Source: Echinostoma caproni (Eukaryota; Platyhelminthes; Trematoda; Plagiorchiida; Echinostomatidae). From it: 64,000 nt of DNA. The position numbers were made by a program, and so were the translations under genes. Below the pieces are notes generated by a model. It worked only from the letters and a program-made list of their open reading frames with translations. It searched no databases and was not told the DNA's origin. The stretch spans positions 38,515 through 102,514 of the forward strand of contig UZAN01039483.1 in NCBI GenBank assembly GCA_900618425.1, given 5' to 3'. Position 1 is the stretch's first letter. Each line of letters begins with the position of its first letter. Below, one piece after another: positions 37,097 through 50,193 of the stretch.

Positions 37097-38597
37097 GTGT
37101 GTTTTGTGAATGAATGTGCACGTATAAGTGTCTGTGTGTGTGGCAGTGGGTGTGAAGGGCACAACAAATATCTCAAAGGGGGGGAGTACAAATTTGTTCC
37201 CCTAATTATTAGACAAGAGAAAGAGGTCGCCCGGAGAATGGGTTTTGTTTGCACTTGTTTAGGCTGTTCATTTTCTCCGAGTGACAGTGAGGCGTGTGCG
37301 TTAAAACTTCTGCCTATTGTGTGGCTTTACCTTAACGGTTGTAGTAATTTGATCAAAAAAATATTGTTACTAGAAGGATGAAAATTATGTGGATACAAAA
37401 AGAGACAGCTTTCAGCACGTAAAGCTTTACTGAATGTAGAACAAATCTGATCTTTATTTGGGGGTCTGATACACAAGTCTACAATACAAGTTACATGAAG
37501 AGAAATAATTTAATTCTCGTAAAAACAACGACTCATACGTTTTACACGATCTGAATAGAAGCATAGTAAAACGTTTACATCAATATGGTAACTTTGACAA
37601 ACTTGATCCTAGTCTCATTCCTGTACCACTAACACTTCAACACAGAATTTTTCAACAAGGTACCAGTTTCCGGTAAACTAAATCCTACACTTGGATAGGT
37701 ACAAGGGAAGGTAATACAAAACGTGTAACCCCCGGTTTTCTGACGGTTATTTCCTACTTTGTTAAGGTCCTCCGGGGATAAGAACCTTATTTCAGCCAAA
37801 AGTTTAATTGGTGAACTTGTTTTCCAGCAAATTTTAAAAATAGAAGCGTTTACCTAACCGTCATTTCTAGGCCGATCAGTTGCCTGAACACTTCGGTCAG
37901 TGACTAAAACATTGTGACCGGGACAGAAATTTATTGTGCATCACAAAACCAAATACGTGTTTCTTTCACTGTCCAAGCTGATTACGAGTGTACATTTTGT
38001 GCTCCGAATAGTTAATGTAATTGATAAAGGACCTATCCTGAAAGGGCCGAAAAAATGATAGCTTATTACTATTATTATTATTTGTTACGTTGAATACGTG
38101 ACTAAGCAATCGCACGTTGAGGACGCATTTGGCAAGTGTGAACTATGTTGGTGAAAATAACCTTCTTTAGTTTTTCGTGTAAGTGGATGACACTTCTGCC
38201 ACTCAAGTGTGTATGATGTGCCAAGTTGATACCGAAAGCTCGAGATTTACATATTGTTTAGAAATATACAGACGATTATTTACATTTATACCGTTTTACT
38301 GCACGTTATCAAGCCGAGGTGAGTTCTTGCTAAATGCCCAGCACAATATTGCTGGACATCAGCAGTTAGTCAAAACAGTATATTGCAAATTAACATAGAG
38401 ACGTTTAACTGTTTTCTTGATCTCTTGGCTTTGGTGCTAACCGTTAATAAGTGGACGCATATTTAAACGATCATCCAGAAGCGATGACCTAAAGACTGCG
38501 CAAAACCAACCTGTTCCGTTCAGCACAAAAGTAAATGAAAAATGACCATTGCCACATTCAAAACTTCGTCGCCTGACACCCTTAGGGGATATGAGTA
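37097..38597. other. AT-rich stretch with ATT triplet run
   Basis: A short run of ATT units lies near 38068-38081. The last 150 bases may belong to the RTE fragment that follows but are not readable. Confidence 0.3.
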
Positions 38598-38935
38598 TTC
38601 GCGAAAGGCAAGCAGGTTTCGGACCAGATTGCGGTTGTATCGACCAAATCTTCACCCTAATTGAAGTGCTAGATTTACCAGCACACATACCTTGAATCAA
38701 CAACCGCAATATTCCCTTAACTCAAAGAAGCTCTCGATTTATTTGAAGGCGAGGCCCTAATGAAATCTTTACTTCGTAACGGAATACCACAGAACTATGC
38801 AAACGTAATGAGGGCAATGTACCTGCTCACTTCAGGTATCGTCAGAGTCTATTGTATACTAAGAAAGCCGTTCGAAACCGACAGCGGTGTTTGACAAAGA
38901 TGCCCTATTTCACCATTCTAAATCACTTTCTTTGT
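38598..38935 (+). pseudogene. RTE-type reverse transcriptase fragment
   Basis: Readable RT blocks of a non-LTR element. Block one has RERQAGFGPDCGCIDQIFTL (canonical form RxxQAGFRPGRGCIDQIF). After a frameshift and a gap, block two has EALMKSLLRNGIPQNY, TSGIVRVYCILRKPF and SGV-stop-QRCPISPF. In relatives the last motif is SGVRQGCPISPF; here the Arg codon has become TGA, a single C-to-T change. The FLDL-AFDS block and the YADD part are absent. Residue patterns favour the RTE/SR2 group seen in flukes; the clade call is tentative. Confidence 0.75.
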
Positions 38936-41207
38936 GCAAAATGTTCAACGTTTGCAAGTGAAGGATATTTATGACAGAAAATTTTGCTTTCAATGTTTAC
39001 ATAAATTGACTGGGATTGTAATCAAATGAGTAATGGGTAATGATTAAATTAACAATTCATTAGCACACGGAATTCAGATTACTAGGATTTGTTTGTTGGA
39101 GCATGTGTAGCATATGCGTTGTTCTTGTCTACCGCCGTATCTGCAGTTGCGGCTGAACGTTGGAGGAATTCACGTGCAGATCAACAGGCGATGTGGAAAC
39201 TAGGCAGGAAGAAATGCGCTTAGAGATGAATGGAGTACGTATCTCCTGTCTTCCAGGCTGGGGTCTAAAGGCTTTGCAACTGGTTGGAGACATTCAAGGT
39301 TATGACAGCAAATTGACGGCAGTGTCCTTTGTGTTACTTCTTACTTCCTAGGTCAGAATGCTTCAAAAGTTCATATGCAGAGTTACACTGTCTCGTTGTG
39401 TGCACATCTTGAGCTTAACTGTATCTTGCTTTACGATAATGGTCATGATAATAATATCAATCAAGTGTGTGCAAAGCAGTTAGGTTACTTTCATTCCTTG
39501 TCATAGGGAAACGGATTTTATTGTTTCGAAGGTCACAGTAGAAGGAGTTATTCGGCTGTGATGTGCGGAGCTAGAAAGGGCTATAATAGAGGCGTCGTCT
39601 AAATCTGGAATAAAAACTGCAATATTACTCGGACTTCTTTTAGCATACAACTTCAGATGTGTTCAGTTGTTCTCATTGATTCATATTAATAACCGGACCA
39701 CAGAGCCCGTATACGGAAGTGTCATACTAAAAGTGGTAGACCTTCGGTCGCCCAGAGATCACAGTGAATGATTGGAAGAGGAGAATTGGAGTGAGTCCTG
39801 CTGCGCTCATTAACCCGCTAAGTAACCTCGACATGATAATCAGGTTGTATTGCATCAAACGTACTATTCATGTTCGGTCCTGGGAGCTGAAAAGCATGAA
39901 GCACTTTCATTGGTGCACATAAGCTGGGTGTGAACAGTGAATGCCAATCGCTTTCGTGGTGGCTAGGATTTCCAGGCGCAATGATCTAGATCAGTGAGGT
40001 GGTTATAAGGAGATAAATTTGAATATAGATCCAAACCTCACTTGGCTACCTGAGAGTGTATTATTTCCATCAAACAGTTCATAGTTTTATTCTATTTAAT
40101 TAATTCGGCAACACTCGAATGAAGACTCTGAGGAGCGGTGACAACAATCGACTGAAGGCTACTTTACTTTATCAATATTTAGTGCTCTCCGTGGCTATTG
40201 AACACGATACCGAATTGATTATTTCCCCTCAATGAAAAATTGGCTATAGCTGATACATTTGTATTCATTCAACCTTACTGCAGCGTTCGAAATTTTCATT
40301 CAAGAAAGTAAATTAAATTAGTGACAGTCATCTCATTGAATACGCTTTAATGGTGAATTTGCATATTCCCGTTGAGCAAGCCATGACACAAGAGGTATGC
40401 GCTGACAACGAGCGAATTCTGAAACATCGCGAAAGATAAGATGCTTTTCTTCCATCAAGGTTAATTTATCCTTTTGTGCTCCAGTTTGATTTATTAGGTA
40501 AAAATGATACCAAGTGATACATGTGTAGTCATGTGTATTTGGACGTCATTGATTCTTCATTGATTCTTCCAACAGATCCACATGTGTAAAACGTGTGTAT
40601 GTGTAGCATGCATCTTATTAACTAATTTAGGGCATAATTTTGCAAGTTATTCAGGTCCATTTTCTGTACACTGTTTTCCATAACCGTTTCCTTGAATAAC
40701 AAAATAAGGCACGTAATCCTATTATATTTACATTCAAGCCTGCCGTTTACTTAAAAACAAGATCCAGTTTTATTGCTCAATTGTCATGAACAGCTCGTCA
40801 CAGAAAGTGGTCTTTTATATTTACGTCGTGTTTGTGGCGTGCCAACGGAGGGTGGCTAGGTGAATGCCTAATGAATGCGGTAAGAAAATATTTGTGGTAC
40901 GTGAGAATTTCCTTTTATCATCTTGCCTGTTATACAAAAAACTAGTACACAACACACACCAAGGATATGACAAGCTTAACATACACTTCGCCAGGTGCCA
41001 TTTCTACTTCCGTACCAAATGGGTTTAATTAGGCATAGAAAAATCTAGTCCTTCTTCATTTGAAACAAACACTTGACATATTTCAGAAAGGTTTCGAAAA
41101 GGGTTATTTCGAGAGGATTTCAGTATCTCTCAGCAATCATAGTTAACACTCCTAAAGCCATATGGGATCAACTCCGACTACAACTCTAAGTACCAAGGCC
41201 CTATTTG
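38936..41207. other. AT-rich stretch, nothing firm
   Basis: A 63-codon plus frame at 39160-39351 has no splice support. No repeat was recognised. Confidence 0.3.
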
Positions 41208-41222
41208 ATATATATATATATA
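41208..41222. repeat. TA dinucleotide run
   Basis: About seven TA units. Confidence 0.85.
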
Positions 41223-41510
41223 GTATTGTACGATATACTGCACAGAACTGATAATCTGTTCTGCACCCGACCGGATGAGTTTTCACCAGTATGTGTATAA
41301 GTTTAGCAAGGCTGTATGCGATTCCATCACAAATGGAACGTAAAGAACAGTTGTGCATAACATCTGGCAGAAATGTTACCACCTTTCACACGCCTGGGTA
41401 CATATTGCTTCTGTGAGTGAGCAACACAGATTATTAATCACTAGTCTAGAAAGAAAAATAATTTCACAAAGTGAAACCGAAATGCATCATATGACCGAAA
41501 CACTGAGCTA

Positions 41511-41810
41511 ATGAATGTAGTGGTCTATGTGCTGTGCCAACGAATCCGAACGAATCCTTCGTTACCTATGATACCATCTTACATAATAGATTTGTTGTTG
41601 TCGAATGTCAGTCAGCGTGGAATTGACTATTTTCATCCGGGTTTTACTCGGTTTAGTGACCACAATAATCAAACACAGCCCAGGGGCCTTAAATGGCCCA
41701 ATGGTAGGAAGGGTGATTGGTGTGCACCAATAATAATTCAAAAGTCCTGTCACCATAAGTTCATTAACGTGTATTTGGTGAAAATAACAAGAGACAACCC
41801 ATTATTCTGA
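41511..41810 (+). pseudogene. Possible LINE endonuclease scrap
   Basis: A plus frame of 99 codons contains IIDLLLSNVS followed 15 residues on by FSDHNN. The spacing and words recall the C-terminal part of LINE apurinic endonucleases (IDLVLTN ... SDH). Nothing else of the domain is readable and no RT follows, so this is a weak call. Confidence 0.25.
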
Positions 41811-42770
41811 ACACAACTTACAATGGTGGGTTATTTGATGCGATAACTCGCAGTGAATGACGTTCGCACATATAGTTCTTCTACCTAACACATCTTGGTA
41901 TATGTGTATAGTTAGGTCCACCAGTTTAAATGAGAATGAAATGGTTGAAATATAACTGAAAATTATTGTTTTGACGAAGTTTCGAGCTAGATATCTCAGA
42001 GTGAATTGATTGTTCCGTTTTGCAGGCCTGTTTCAGTTGTACAGCTTGTGTTTGAAATTAGGAAATGCCAAACAGGCGACACACAATGACAACAATCTCG
42101 TATGTGGTGGCATTTGTGAAAGTATAACTAAAGTCTACGAAGATGGTCTGGTTATTACCCACGTTCTGAAACACATTTTTATCATGAATAATAAAGAATT
42201 AAGAAGAACAATATAGAACTGTACACCATCCTCAAATCAGTTGCATTTTCGAATGAGAAATTGATTTCTAGTCAAGTCAAGTTAATAGTCGTTTTGTGAA
42301 CCCGAATGGGTGAATTTTCAGCATTTACACCATATTTTGGGATTAAAATTTACAAAATCATACATAGTGAAAATGAAAGCGGTAGATATTGTTTTTGTCA
42401 ATGAAGGGAACAACATGTAGAGATGTTGTTTCAGAGACCTCACCAGCAAATAAAAGTCTTCTTCAACATACAAGGAGAAATCACTGGGGAGCAATACAAC
42501 CAGTTAGGGAGCATGCACGCATTCATAAACCTTACAACCAGCTTCTGGGGAACAGAAATTATTCTGAATCAGCGTGAACAGTTCCTAACTTTACAGAATG
42601 CTTTTTGAAAATGCAGTGACTATGATGAATTGTATGATACTATGACACCACTATATATTAAAATTGTTGATTTCGGTACGGGTTTATGGTTGGAACAAAG
42701 ATTGGGGAACTTATCTGTGATCACTCAATATGGTATGTCGACCAAGAGGGAAAACACAACATCCTGACAT

Positions 42771-43168
42771 TTAGAGGCATTCAATGAGGGAACGGGACAA
42801 GGACCAACTAACAACGTCGTTTAGTTTGCTTTTAATTTCTGAAGCATCTTTTGGGGAGGATTCTTTGCAACCTAAAACAACATCACCTGCATATTTACAG
42901 CCAATGTATGTAGGAGGACTAGGAATTTTTTGACATACATTGAAAAGAAAAATAAGGAAAACATTACACCTCGCCGAATACCAGAAGCAACCGGGTGAAT
43001 AGACGATTGTTTGCCGTGGATGCATGTAAACTGCCTTCTACTTGTGAAATAATCGCAGATCAATCTGCTAAAGTTTGGATAAATACCACTTTCGGTAATT
43101 AGGTTGAGCATTACGGATCGATCAAGAATGCTGTTTGCGTTTTTGTAGTCTAAAAACACCATTCTCAC
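42771..43168 (-). pseudogene. LINE reverse transcriptase, palm region
   Basis: Two overlapping frames (43168-42872 and 43025-42771) together give the RT blocks FLDY..., ICDYFTSRRQFTC, then SGIRRGVMFSLFFFSMYV (canonical GVPQGSVLSP), then KYAGDVVLG. A frameshift lies near 42950. The first catalytic aspartate is glycine, so the enzyme would be dead even without the frameshift. Confidence 0.75.
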
Positions 43169-43797
43169 GGCTTTACTTTTCTTGTCTGAAGCAGAAATTA
43201 TTGGATGAAGAATCTATGCAACCGCATCAAGTGTTGAGAGCGAAGAACGATATGCAAATTGATCTTTGTCGTCTTCGGCAGACTCAGTAACAACGCACGA
43301 TAACAAGCATCTCTCAAACAGTTTGAGCCTGGCTGATGTGAACGCGATGGGGCGATACTTCTCAGGTTACTCTTTTGACGCGCAACTTATCTGGGCCAGT
43401 CCCCAAATATCCGGAAGTTTTCCGCTCATCAGACAGCCATTGAATATTTTAGATAACTGAAAGACTGGAAGTGTTCGCACATACCTTGTCGATGTACAAC
43501 TTGTTCAATCGATTTATTTAAGCTTTGATGGAAGTTGCCAGCCGTTTGACGTGGATTATCTGTTCATGCTTATAGGCTTGTTCTTACCGCTTGGGTAGCT
43601 GTTTTAGTTGCGGTGATGAATATCGGTCCTTATGAATGAAGACCGTTTAGGGTGGACAACACTGGTTAAAACGGACATTTAGGTAGTCCGTAACATGTTC
43701 ACAGGGGACAGAAGGGTTCTGATTCGGGAAACACCGGCAAACCTGTGGCGGTAATCAGGGATCTTAGCCTTTATAGGCTCTCCGATGAACAATTTCG

Positions 43798-44082
43798 TTA
43801 ACTCATTATCCTAGATGGTCCTTTTAGAAATATGTACCGGTTGGTTTTGTTGTAGACAGTTGGGCATACTTTTAAAGCACAATGATCTGAACTGCTTAGA
43901 GGAGCACATTTCTGGACCTTGAAAATTTGCGGCTTATTTGTAAAAATGAAATCTAGTTGTGAATTGTGTCTGGTAGTAAAATCTACCAAATTCTTCGGAC
44001 CCAGTGTGGTGAGAAACGTAACATCATGTCTGTTAAAATCAGCAACAAATACATACAAGGAGTCTCTTGTTCTTGGTATCAT
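43798..44082 (-). pseudogene. LINE apurinic endonuclease domain, C-terminal half
   Basis: An open frame of 94 codons with the ADFNRHDV, LDFIFTN and SSSDHC motifs of the exonuclease-endonuclease-phosphatase fold. The usual GDFN is ADFN. The catalytic SDH serine, aspartate and histidine are present. It nicks target DNA in active LINEs; here it is separated from the RT by frameshifts. Confidence 0.75.
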
Positions 44083-44495
44083 GGAGGTAGAATGAATATC
44101 AGAGAACCTATTTATGTCAGTCGCTGATATTGTGGGTGCCAGGTAAAGTTTGCAAAAGGTGTCGAACGAAACCCATTCATTTATATGCGATGGCGTGGCA
44201 ACTGAATTTATCCTTTAAGCAGTTGTCGATGACGGCGGATATGTACTCCAGTTGTCTCTAAAGTAACTTGTATCAACTCCATATCGTCTAAGGACACTCG
44301 TAGGACAGTCAATCCAATAAAAGTTATATCCATGCAGTTGTAAAATTTTACTGGGGAGTTCCTCGTGCAGCCACGATCCCTGTAGCCTAATAATCCCCAG
44401 GATTTTGTACTGCATTTTCCATGAAATGTTTGCCACGTAATCGGCTGTTCCCAACAGAGGAGGAATGTTGCTAAAATCCGAGGAATTTGCATTTT

Positions 44496-45363
44496 ACTGA
44501 TAGTGCATTGTCTTAGACCGACCTGCTAACGTTTTCTCACTCTGCCACCTGGTATCTACCTAATCTACTTGAACTTACCTCTCACACAATTGGAATATCT
44601 CACAAAAGGTGCGGTCCGCGAGATAACATAAAGATTTCATAAACGTGATCGAGTAAGATAGCTTTTGGTGTCCTTGAAATTTATAACAATGAATAAATCC
44701 CGAAATGTGTAAATATGATTTTCGAGCTAAATGGTGCTGCCGAATTCAAAGGTCCCGCGAATTCTTGACCTGGGGTGAGCTAATTTATATGCTTTTCATT
44801 CTTGTTTCAGGTGTCAAAATGAATGCATCGTTTAACTACATCTCACTATAACCAGTTTGTCAGTTAATTTGACACCTGGGGGATTTCATTTATCTTTGTA
44901 AGTTGAGTGAGTGATCAATAAGTGGAAAGATCCGTTCTATGAGCGTTGGTCAGGAGTATGGACGCAAGCTCTGAAAAGCGTGAGTGATGCTCTTGCGTGG
45001 GTTTGAATAACACGGGCCAACTGATGTTTTTCTAATTTAAAACTCTTAATGATGTTCTTTGGGTATCGGTCAAACAATTTTGGGATGTTGCATCTAATCC
45101 ACTTCGGGATATCGGTTCCCACACCGGAGCTTTTTAATGGTGAATTTCGTTCCTCGTATGTGGTTTTGCTCCGGTTGTGATAAAAACACTGGGATCTTCA
45201 TATGAATAGAAATAATGAGAAACAACCGCCTGATGGATTCGATTTCACCGACACACTTTGAACATGAGAGCTGTTCTATTGATTACTCTCAACGACGGGA
45301 GCAACAACAATAATAACAAAAAACACCATTCTGGAGCATGGCATGTAACTCATAGATGGGGAT
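44496..45363. other. AT-rich stretch, possible LINE 5' flank
   Basis: May include untranslated sequence upstream of the minus-strand LINE. A CAACAACAATAATAACAA run near 45300 looks like a retrotransposon tail but has no readable body. Confidence 0.3.
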
Positions 45364-45903
45364 TTATCGGAAAACTTGCTCCATAGATTGAATGCTAAGT
45401 AGGATATTATCGAACGTGAGGATGCGAACGGAGACGTGGGGCAATGATGGATTATTCGAGTGTGGTGGGGCTAGTTGCACGCGCCCAGCGCAGACATAGA
45501 AGCGCTCTATACCCCGACGTGAATGNCGTGAATGATCCTGCCAGTCACGTTCGACAGTCGCGTACTCAGCGAGTGGCTGAGTGTTTAGGGTTGTTTGTGA
45601 GCGACTGTGAGACCAACATTTACGGATTTGCACATAATATGCATGAAACATATGTGCTAGTCGATCCAAAAATCCTTTGTTCGGAGGTAGAAAGTAAGCA
45701 GAGTTCCATTTGGTTGAATGGTGCAGACGGAGTATCCCTATATCTATCATTTTTCCGAAATATAAAGCCCACTGTTTCTCTGGGATTTCGAAACCCGTAC
45801 AACTAATATCTGGCTTAGTTAAACTCGTAACGATTTTCCGATTATTTTTCAACAAAACATCTATGCAGCGGACATGAGTAACCACTGAAAATCTCATGTA
45901 CAA
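45364..45903 (-). other. Long open frame, 179 codons, origin unknown
   Basis: One of the longest frames in the window, with one N near its middle. The N-terminal half reads naturally (LLKNNRKIVTSLTKPDIS, later KWNSAYFLPPNKGFLD). The second half is antisense to a GC-rich region that may be an LTR-retrotransposon leader. A second minus frame (45802-45620) and a plus frame (45444-45806) are also open. I recognise no domain and cannot choose a strand. A decayed retrotransposon is the likeliest source. Confidence 0.3.
45505..45524 (+). other. Possible LTR-retrotransposon primer binding site
   Basis: ACCCCGACGTGA at 45511-45522 resembles the tRNA-Trp-complementary primer site used by several fluke LTR elements, but the expected TGGTG before it is missing. 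GC-rich sequence before it could be LTR end. No gag or pol follows. Confidence 0.25.
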
Positions 45904-48900
45904 CCAGAAAACCTAACGCCGTTGTGTGATATGTTCGAAATTTTCACTATTTACCAAAATTCGGAACTAATATTCTTATTATTTTGCATACTCGTCCCGT
46001 CTGTCGCGTGTGCCGATCAATCTTTCAGGAGTGCGCACGTGTCCACACAGAATTTCACAGCTGCTTGTATCTCAGTCTGATTGGACACGCTGTCTAGTCA
46101 CCTTAAGTTTTCTTGTAGAGGTAGAGAATTTCTTTTTTTTTGTTCATTCAATTTATATTGCTGATATGCTGAACACAAGGCAAACATTCGCCCGGTTTCA
46201 TTTCTCCAATTCTAGTGTACAATTTTGAATTCCCATTATCCACTTCTTCTTTCTAACAACTAATTGAGCTTTATAGTGGCAGGTTCAAAGTTGCACAGGT
46301 ATGCAGAATTTCGATTTTTATCCGTGACTTATCCTTTGAAAGTTTATGTCGTTTTCTTGCAATCAAACGCAATTAAGCAAGGAAGATAAACGACAGTATT
46401 TAGGGATGGCCAATCTAATGCACCTAGAAATTAATTTGACAAATAATGAAATAGTTATCTCGTTTAGTAGTCATATAATTAAAAAGTTCTCAAGCTCCTA
46501 AAAATACAAGAAAATGCTTGCGTCAACAAACTTTAAGATGAATAATAAAAAACTAACGTGCTACGAACTGTCTCAGAAACTATTAAAAGTAACTGCGTTA
46601 CGTTTTGAGGTATCAAGGAATATCCGCAGGATATAAAATTATCTATTAATAATGGAGTTCAAGGTCAGTACCGATTTACCCATACAATACTTGAATAACT
46701 ATGTTACTGGTTCAGCAATAAAGAGTTTCAAACCTGTGGTCAACTTTGTAATATNNNNNNNNNTTTGAATGGAAGACTTGCTGGCCGAAGAGTTTATCGC
46801 TTTGTACTCGTTGTAAGACAAAATCACTCTCGCGATACGATGTACTTTACCACCACGTTTCTCTATGTCACTCAAGAGGGTTGCGGGTTTCAGAGTTGAT
46901 ACCTAATTGCATCCATGATTTGCAATATTTCAGCTCCGTATAAGACAGCACTAACCGGTGNTTGTGCTGCAAAAATCGTGTTTTGCCTTGAAATTTCCTT
47001 ACATGGACCTAATAAAAAGGAAGCAATTAGAGTTGAAACAAGTGCATGCTTTTTTCTAAAACACATTATTGTAATTCCTAAAAGAAGTTCAGCTATGTAA
47101 AAATTGCCATTAGAAAACTACCGGATACATTTTGGTGATGTAATAATAATAATAACTTCGAAAAAGAAATAATCTCCAGTTGAAAATGAAATTTCGTGGA
47201 CACAAATTGTGTTGCACAATGTTTGTAGAATTTCCTTTAATTAACAAAATGCACATGATTATGTTTGTAGCTTGTTCAAGTTTGTTTACAAATTTGAAAT
47301 AGCCTTTCTATATGGAACGTATTTCGAAGTAAATGATAACCTTTTTTGAGTGAAATGAAGAAAAGGAAAGAAAATTGAATTGGCAATCATGTTCTGCAAA
47401 GCGATGCATTGCTTTATATCTCCAATTATTAAAACATCCAGAAACATTTACCTATTCTGTCTGGTGTAGAGAGCTAATACGTTTGGAAATGAACTTTGGC
47501 CCCAAGGTTAAGTACGGAATATCAATTTCAGCAAATTAAATTAAATAAACAGGAAGACTAAATTAAGCTACTTCACGTCGTCTTTAGAGTAGCATTAGTG
47601 AATTTCAGAGAAGATTCAAACGGTAAAAGCAGTTGGCATTTAAGTTTGATACAATGATTGACTTTCAGACCTTTGATGTAACAAAACAGTGACATTTGTA
47701 CTGAACATGGCCTCCATCTAGTTCAACTGTATCCTTATTTTTGCTCATTTTGACGAGCCAATCATAGATTTTTATTTCGTTGTAAGATAAGCGACAATGT
47801 AAGAAAAGTCGGGGCATTTTACACGTACTGGATTTATAACGCAGTTACGCATGTCCATAGACGGAGTCAGTCAGATGTTTGGACTGTATAGTGTACCGCA
47901 TCTTGAGTCTCATCGACGGAGGATTTGCAGCCGGCTTGCACCTTAGAGGCTTTCATTCATCACCCAATGGTGCGTTATTTGAGTTTCGGCATTGGGAAAC
48001 ACGGAGTACACTGCTGATGAGTGGTGATAAGATGAAAACAGTTGTTCCTTGTCTTGTTACCGTTTATGTCACATATGATTTTCCATGACAGGGAGAAATA
48101 GATATTTTTCAACCTTGCGATTGAAAAAAACAACAAGCTAGACCTATTGCAGGCAGGCATTGATGTGGGTGAATTCGAGTGAAGCATGCCAAATGGGCTT
48201 TTAGTCAGGTTTGTTCAGATACACTGTGAAAGGCGTTGTTAAGGTATAACAAACTTTGAACGACAGTAGAACGCGAAAAACAATGAACTGGAAGCAAATT
48301 ATGAAGAGCATTTCAAGGTACAGCTGGGATGAGAATGAAATGCGGGTGATGATGGAATGCCATTACTGAGTAATATTGGTTGTTGAAAAAATATCTGTTC
48401 CCCACTTTTCACTTTTGCAGAAAAAATATTCTGAGACGGCTTTTATATTAGAACCATGTAACTTAAAATACCAAAATAGGCATTACCATAACCGAGTATC
48501 ATTTTTGTAACCAGGTATGAGGTGGACAGATTACCCATTGACATTGTGAGAAAACCTCGTGAGTGTGTGTCACTCGTGTTCTCCATTTAGGTCTTTGACT
48601 AGAGACGAGATCGACTTCCGTAATAATCAAACTTCCGTTACGTTCGTTTCACGATGTCACAGCTTGGGGTGAAGATGTGAAAACAGGTAAAGTAATGCTG
48701 ATCAACTTTATTGTTTAAGCGATATAACAAATGAATCACTGCTGTTAAATAATGAGGCGCCTATTAGTATTCAGTTAGTGTAACACGATTCCTCCTCCAC
48801 TTACACTGCACTGTTCTACCCTACAAAATTATTCAACATCCGGGTTTTCTTCATTAGATGCTCCAAAAATGTTCCGTCATAAATACCCTGATCAGTTGAT

Positions 48901-49090
48901 CAACCGATTGAGTCCCTTAGCAATTTAACTGTTGTCGGAATTTTAATTGAATAAAATGTGAGATATGATGTTTCGAAAGAAGGATAAATATATCAGGTTT
49001 TTCTTATTTAAAATCATATTTTCTGGATACTAACTATTCGACTGTTTGAAATCGAGTTTAATTAAAATGCGCATTTAAAGTTTATAAACG
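45904..49090. other. AT-rich stretch with assembly gaps
   Basis: N bases at 46755-46763 and 46961. A coding-like plus frame (47879-48088) lacks splice evidence. TAA triplet runs lie near 47140. No transposon was recognised. Confidence 0.3.
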
Positions 49091-49297
49091 ATGAAAAGTT
49101 TTGTAGATCGACAACGAGCACCAAACAGCTGTATCATCCAGTTTGAGACTCGCCAGAAGTGCATGAGTTTTGTGACCCTGTCATTGATCGAACCACGAAC
49201 ATTCTGGTGCTTTCATATAACCCTTACCTCTGAGATGCACAATCGACGGTCACTATCTTCTGCGAATGGTTTAGGAATTCAACTAGTCGGGACTTAA
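49091..49297 (+). CDS. Weak coding-like ORF, 68 codons
   Basis: An ATG-started frame with ordinary codon use (MKSFVDRQRAPNSC...) ending just before repeat R copy 2. No upstream or downstream splice partner and no domain. Probably chance or part of the repeat's unit. Confidence 0.2.
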   Translation: MKSFVDRQRAPNSCIIQFETRQKCMSFVTLSLIEPRTFWCFHITLTSEMHNRRSLSSANGLGIQLVGT

Positions 49298-49320
49298 CGG
49301 TACATAAAGAAGCGAAACAG

Positions 49321-49375
49321 ACACCCAAGAGCATCAACAGTGCCTGGTGCCCGTGAATAATCGAATGGATTGTTC
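49321..49375 (+). repeat. Short dispersed repeat R, copy 2
   Basis: Matches copy 1 at 20781 and, in reverse, copy 3 at 56908. Shared core: CAGTGCCTGGTGCC here and in the reverse copy. Confidence 0.55.
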
Positions 49376-50060
49376 CCAAATTTACCAAACCTCATATTCA
49401 CAGTGGCCCCATTATTGGGGGCAATATATCCCCAACATTCTTTGGTTAGCCCAATGATATGTCGCTATAAATAAAACGCTATTTCAAATTGTATTGCAAA
49501 ATACAAACAATAAGAAACGGGTTATTGTGAAGGTTATAATGCTAAAACACACCGATGTGTTATTGACATTATAGCATTCACAATAAAACACGACACATGT
49601 AGCATCGATTTTTTGATACACTCCTAACACCATTTGATCCTGAGATATTGGGAAATGATTTAATTTACCGAATCAGTAAGGGTTTTCTTTCTTACTCCTT
49701 TGAATACGAAATACGTATGCACACTATTTCTTAGTATTGAATGTATATAATAATATATACCATAATATGTAATATTGAATGTATATGTCAATCGTTTTCC
49801 ATGATGGCTTTCACAAGGAGAACTACAGATAGTTTGGCCACAAACATTGATGCAACGACACGCAGTCTTTATATAATTTTATGCAATATACCCAGGCAAT
49901 TGTTCCAACTGAGTGGACACTGTACCATACAACATTTCTGAGTCCATCCTCTTTAGTTAACTTTACAGAGGCTTTGTTCATTCGCGCACCTTTAATACGC
50001 ATAAATTGGTTCACAAATCCTAGGAATTTTATATTTGAAATTCTACTTACACATAGATTC
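49376..50060. other. AT-rich stretch, nothing firm
   Basis: No supported feature before the PLE-2 left end. Confidence 0.3.
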
Positions 50061-50190
50061 TTAGAACACACATCTGAAGGCGAACGATTGTTTTCAAGTG
50101 ATTCATAATCTTGCTTGCACAGATCACATGAGGTTACATTGATAGTGCAGACAAATCTCCACGTTGGAACGAAAACTCCTCAAGGAACGG
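50061..50190 (-). repeat. PLE-2 inverted terminal arm, left
   Basis: Reverse copy of the PLE 3' end, aligning with 53340-53486 and with both PLE-1 arms (CATCTGAAGGCGAACGATTG here, a near-identical word in the complement of 29331-29350). Confidence 0.75.
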
Positions 50191-50193
50191 AAC

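Larger units (their letters stand above)
42271..44495 (-). mobile_element. Nearly full-length LINE (family L3), inactive
   Basis: Minus-strand CR1/Jockey-like LINE. Reading down from 44495: the endonuclease start (ILGIIRLQGSWLHEELP, where QETWL is usual), then VADFNRHDV, LDFIFTNKPQIF and SSSDHC at 44082-43798. Next come broken RT blocks across 43700-43200. From 43168: VFLDYKNANSIL, SGIYPNFSRLICDYFTSR, then KYAGDVVLG near 42895 in place of YADD. The 3' untranslated part continues to 42271 and ends in CTTGA repeats (GTCAAGTCAAGTT on the plus strand). Frameshifts split ORF2 into several pieces. Confidence 0.82.

Noticed and set aside
48009..48050. Second hammerhead-like run (ACTGCTGATGAG ... GAAAACAG)
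   Set aside because: The core words appear, but stem II does not pair, stem I lacks a partner and the site falls in a coding-like frame. Treated as chance or an unrecognisable remnant.
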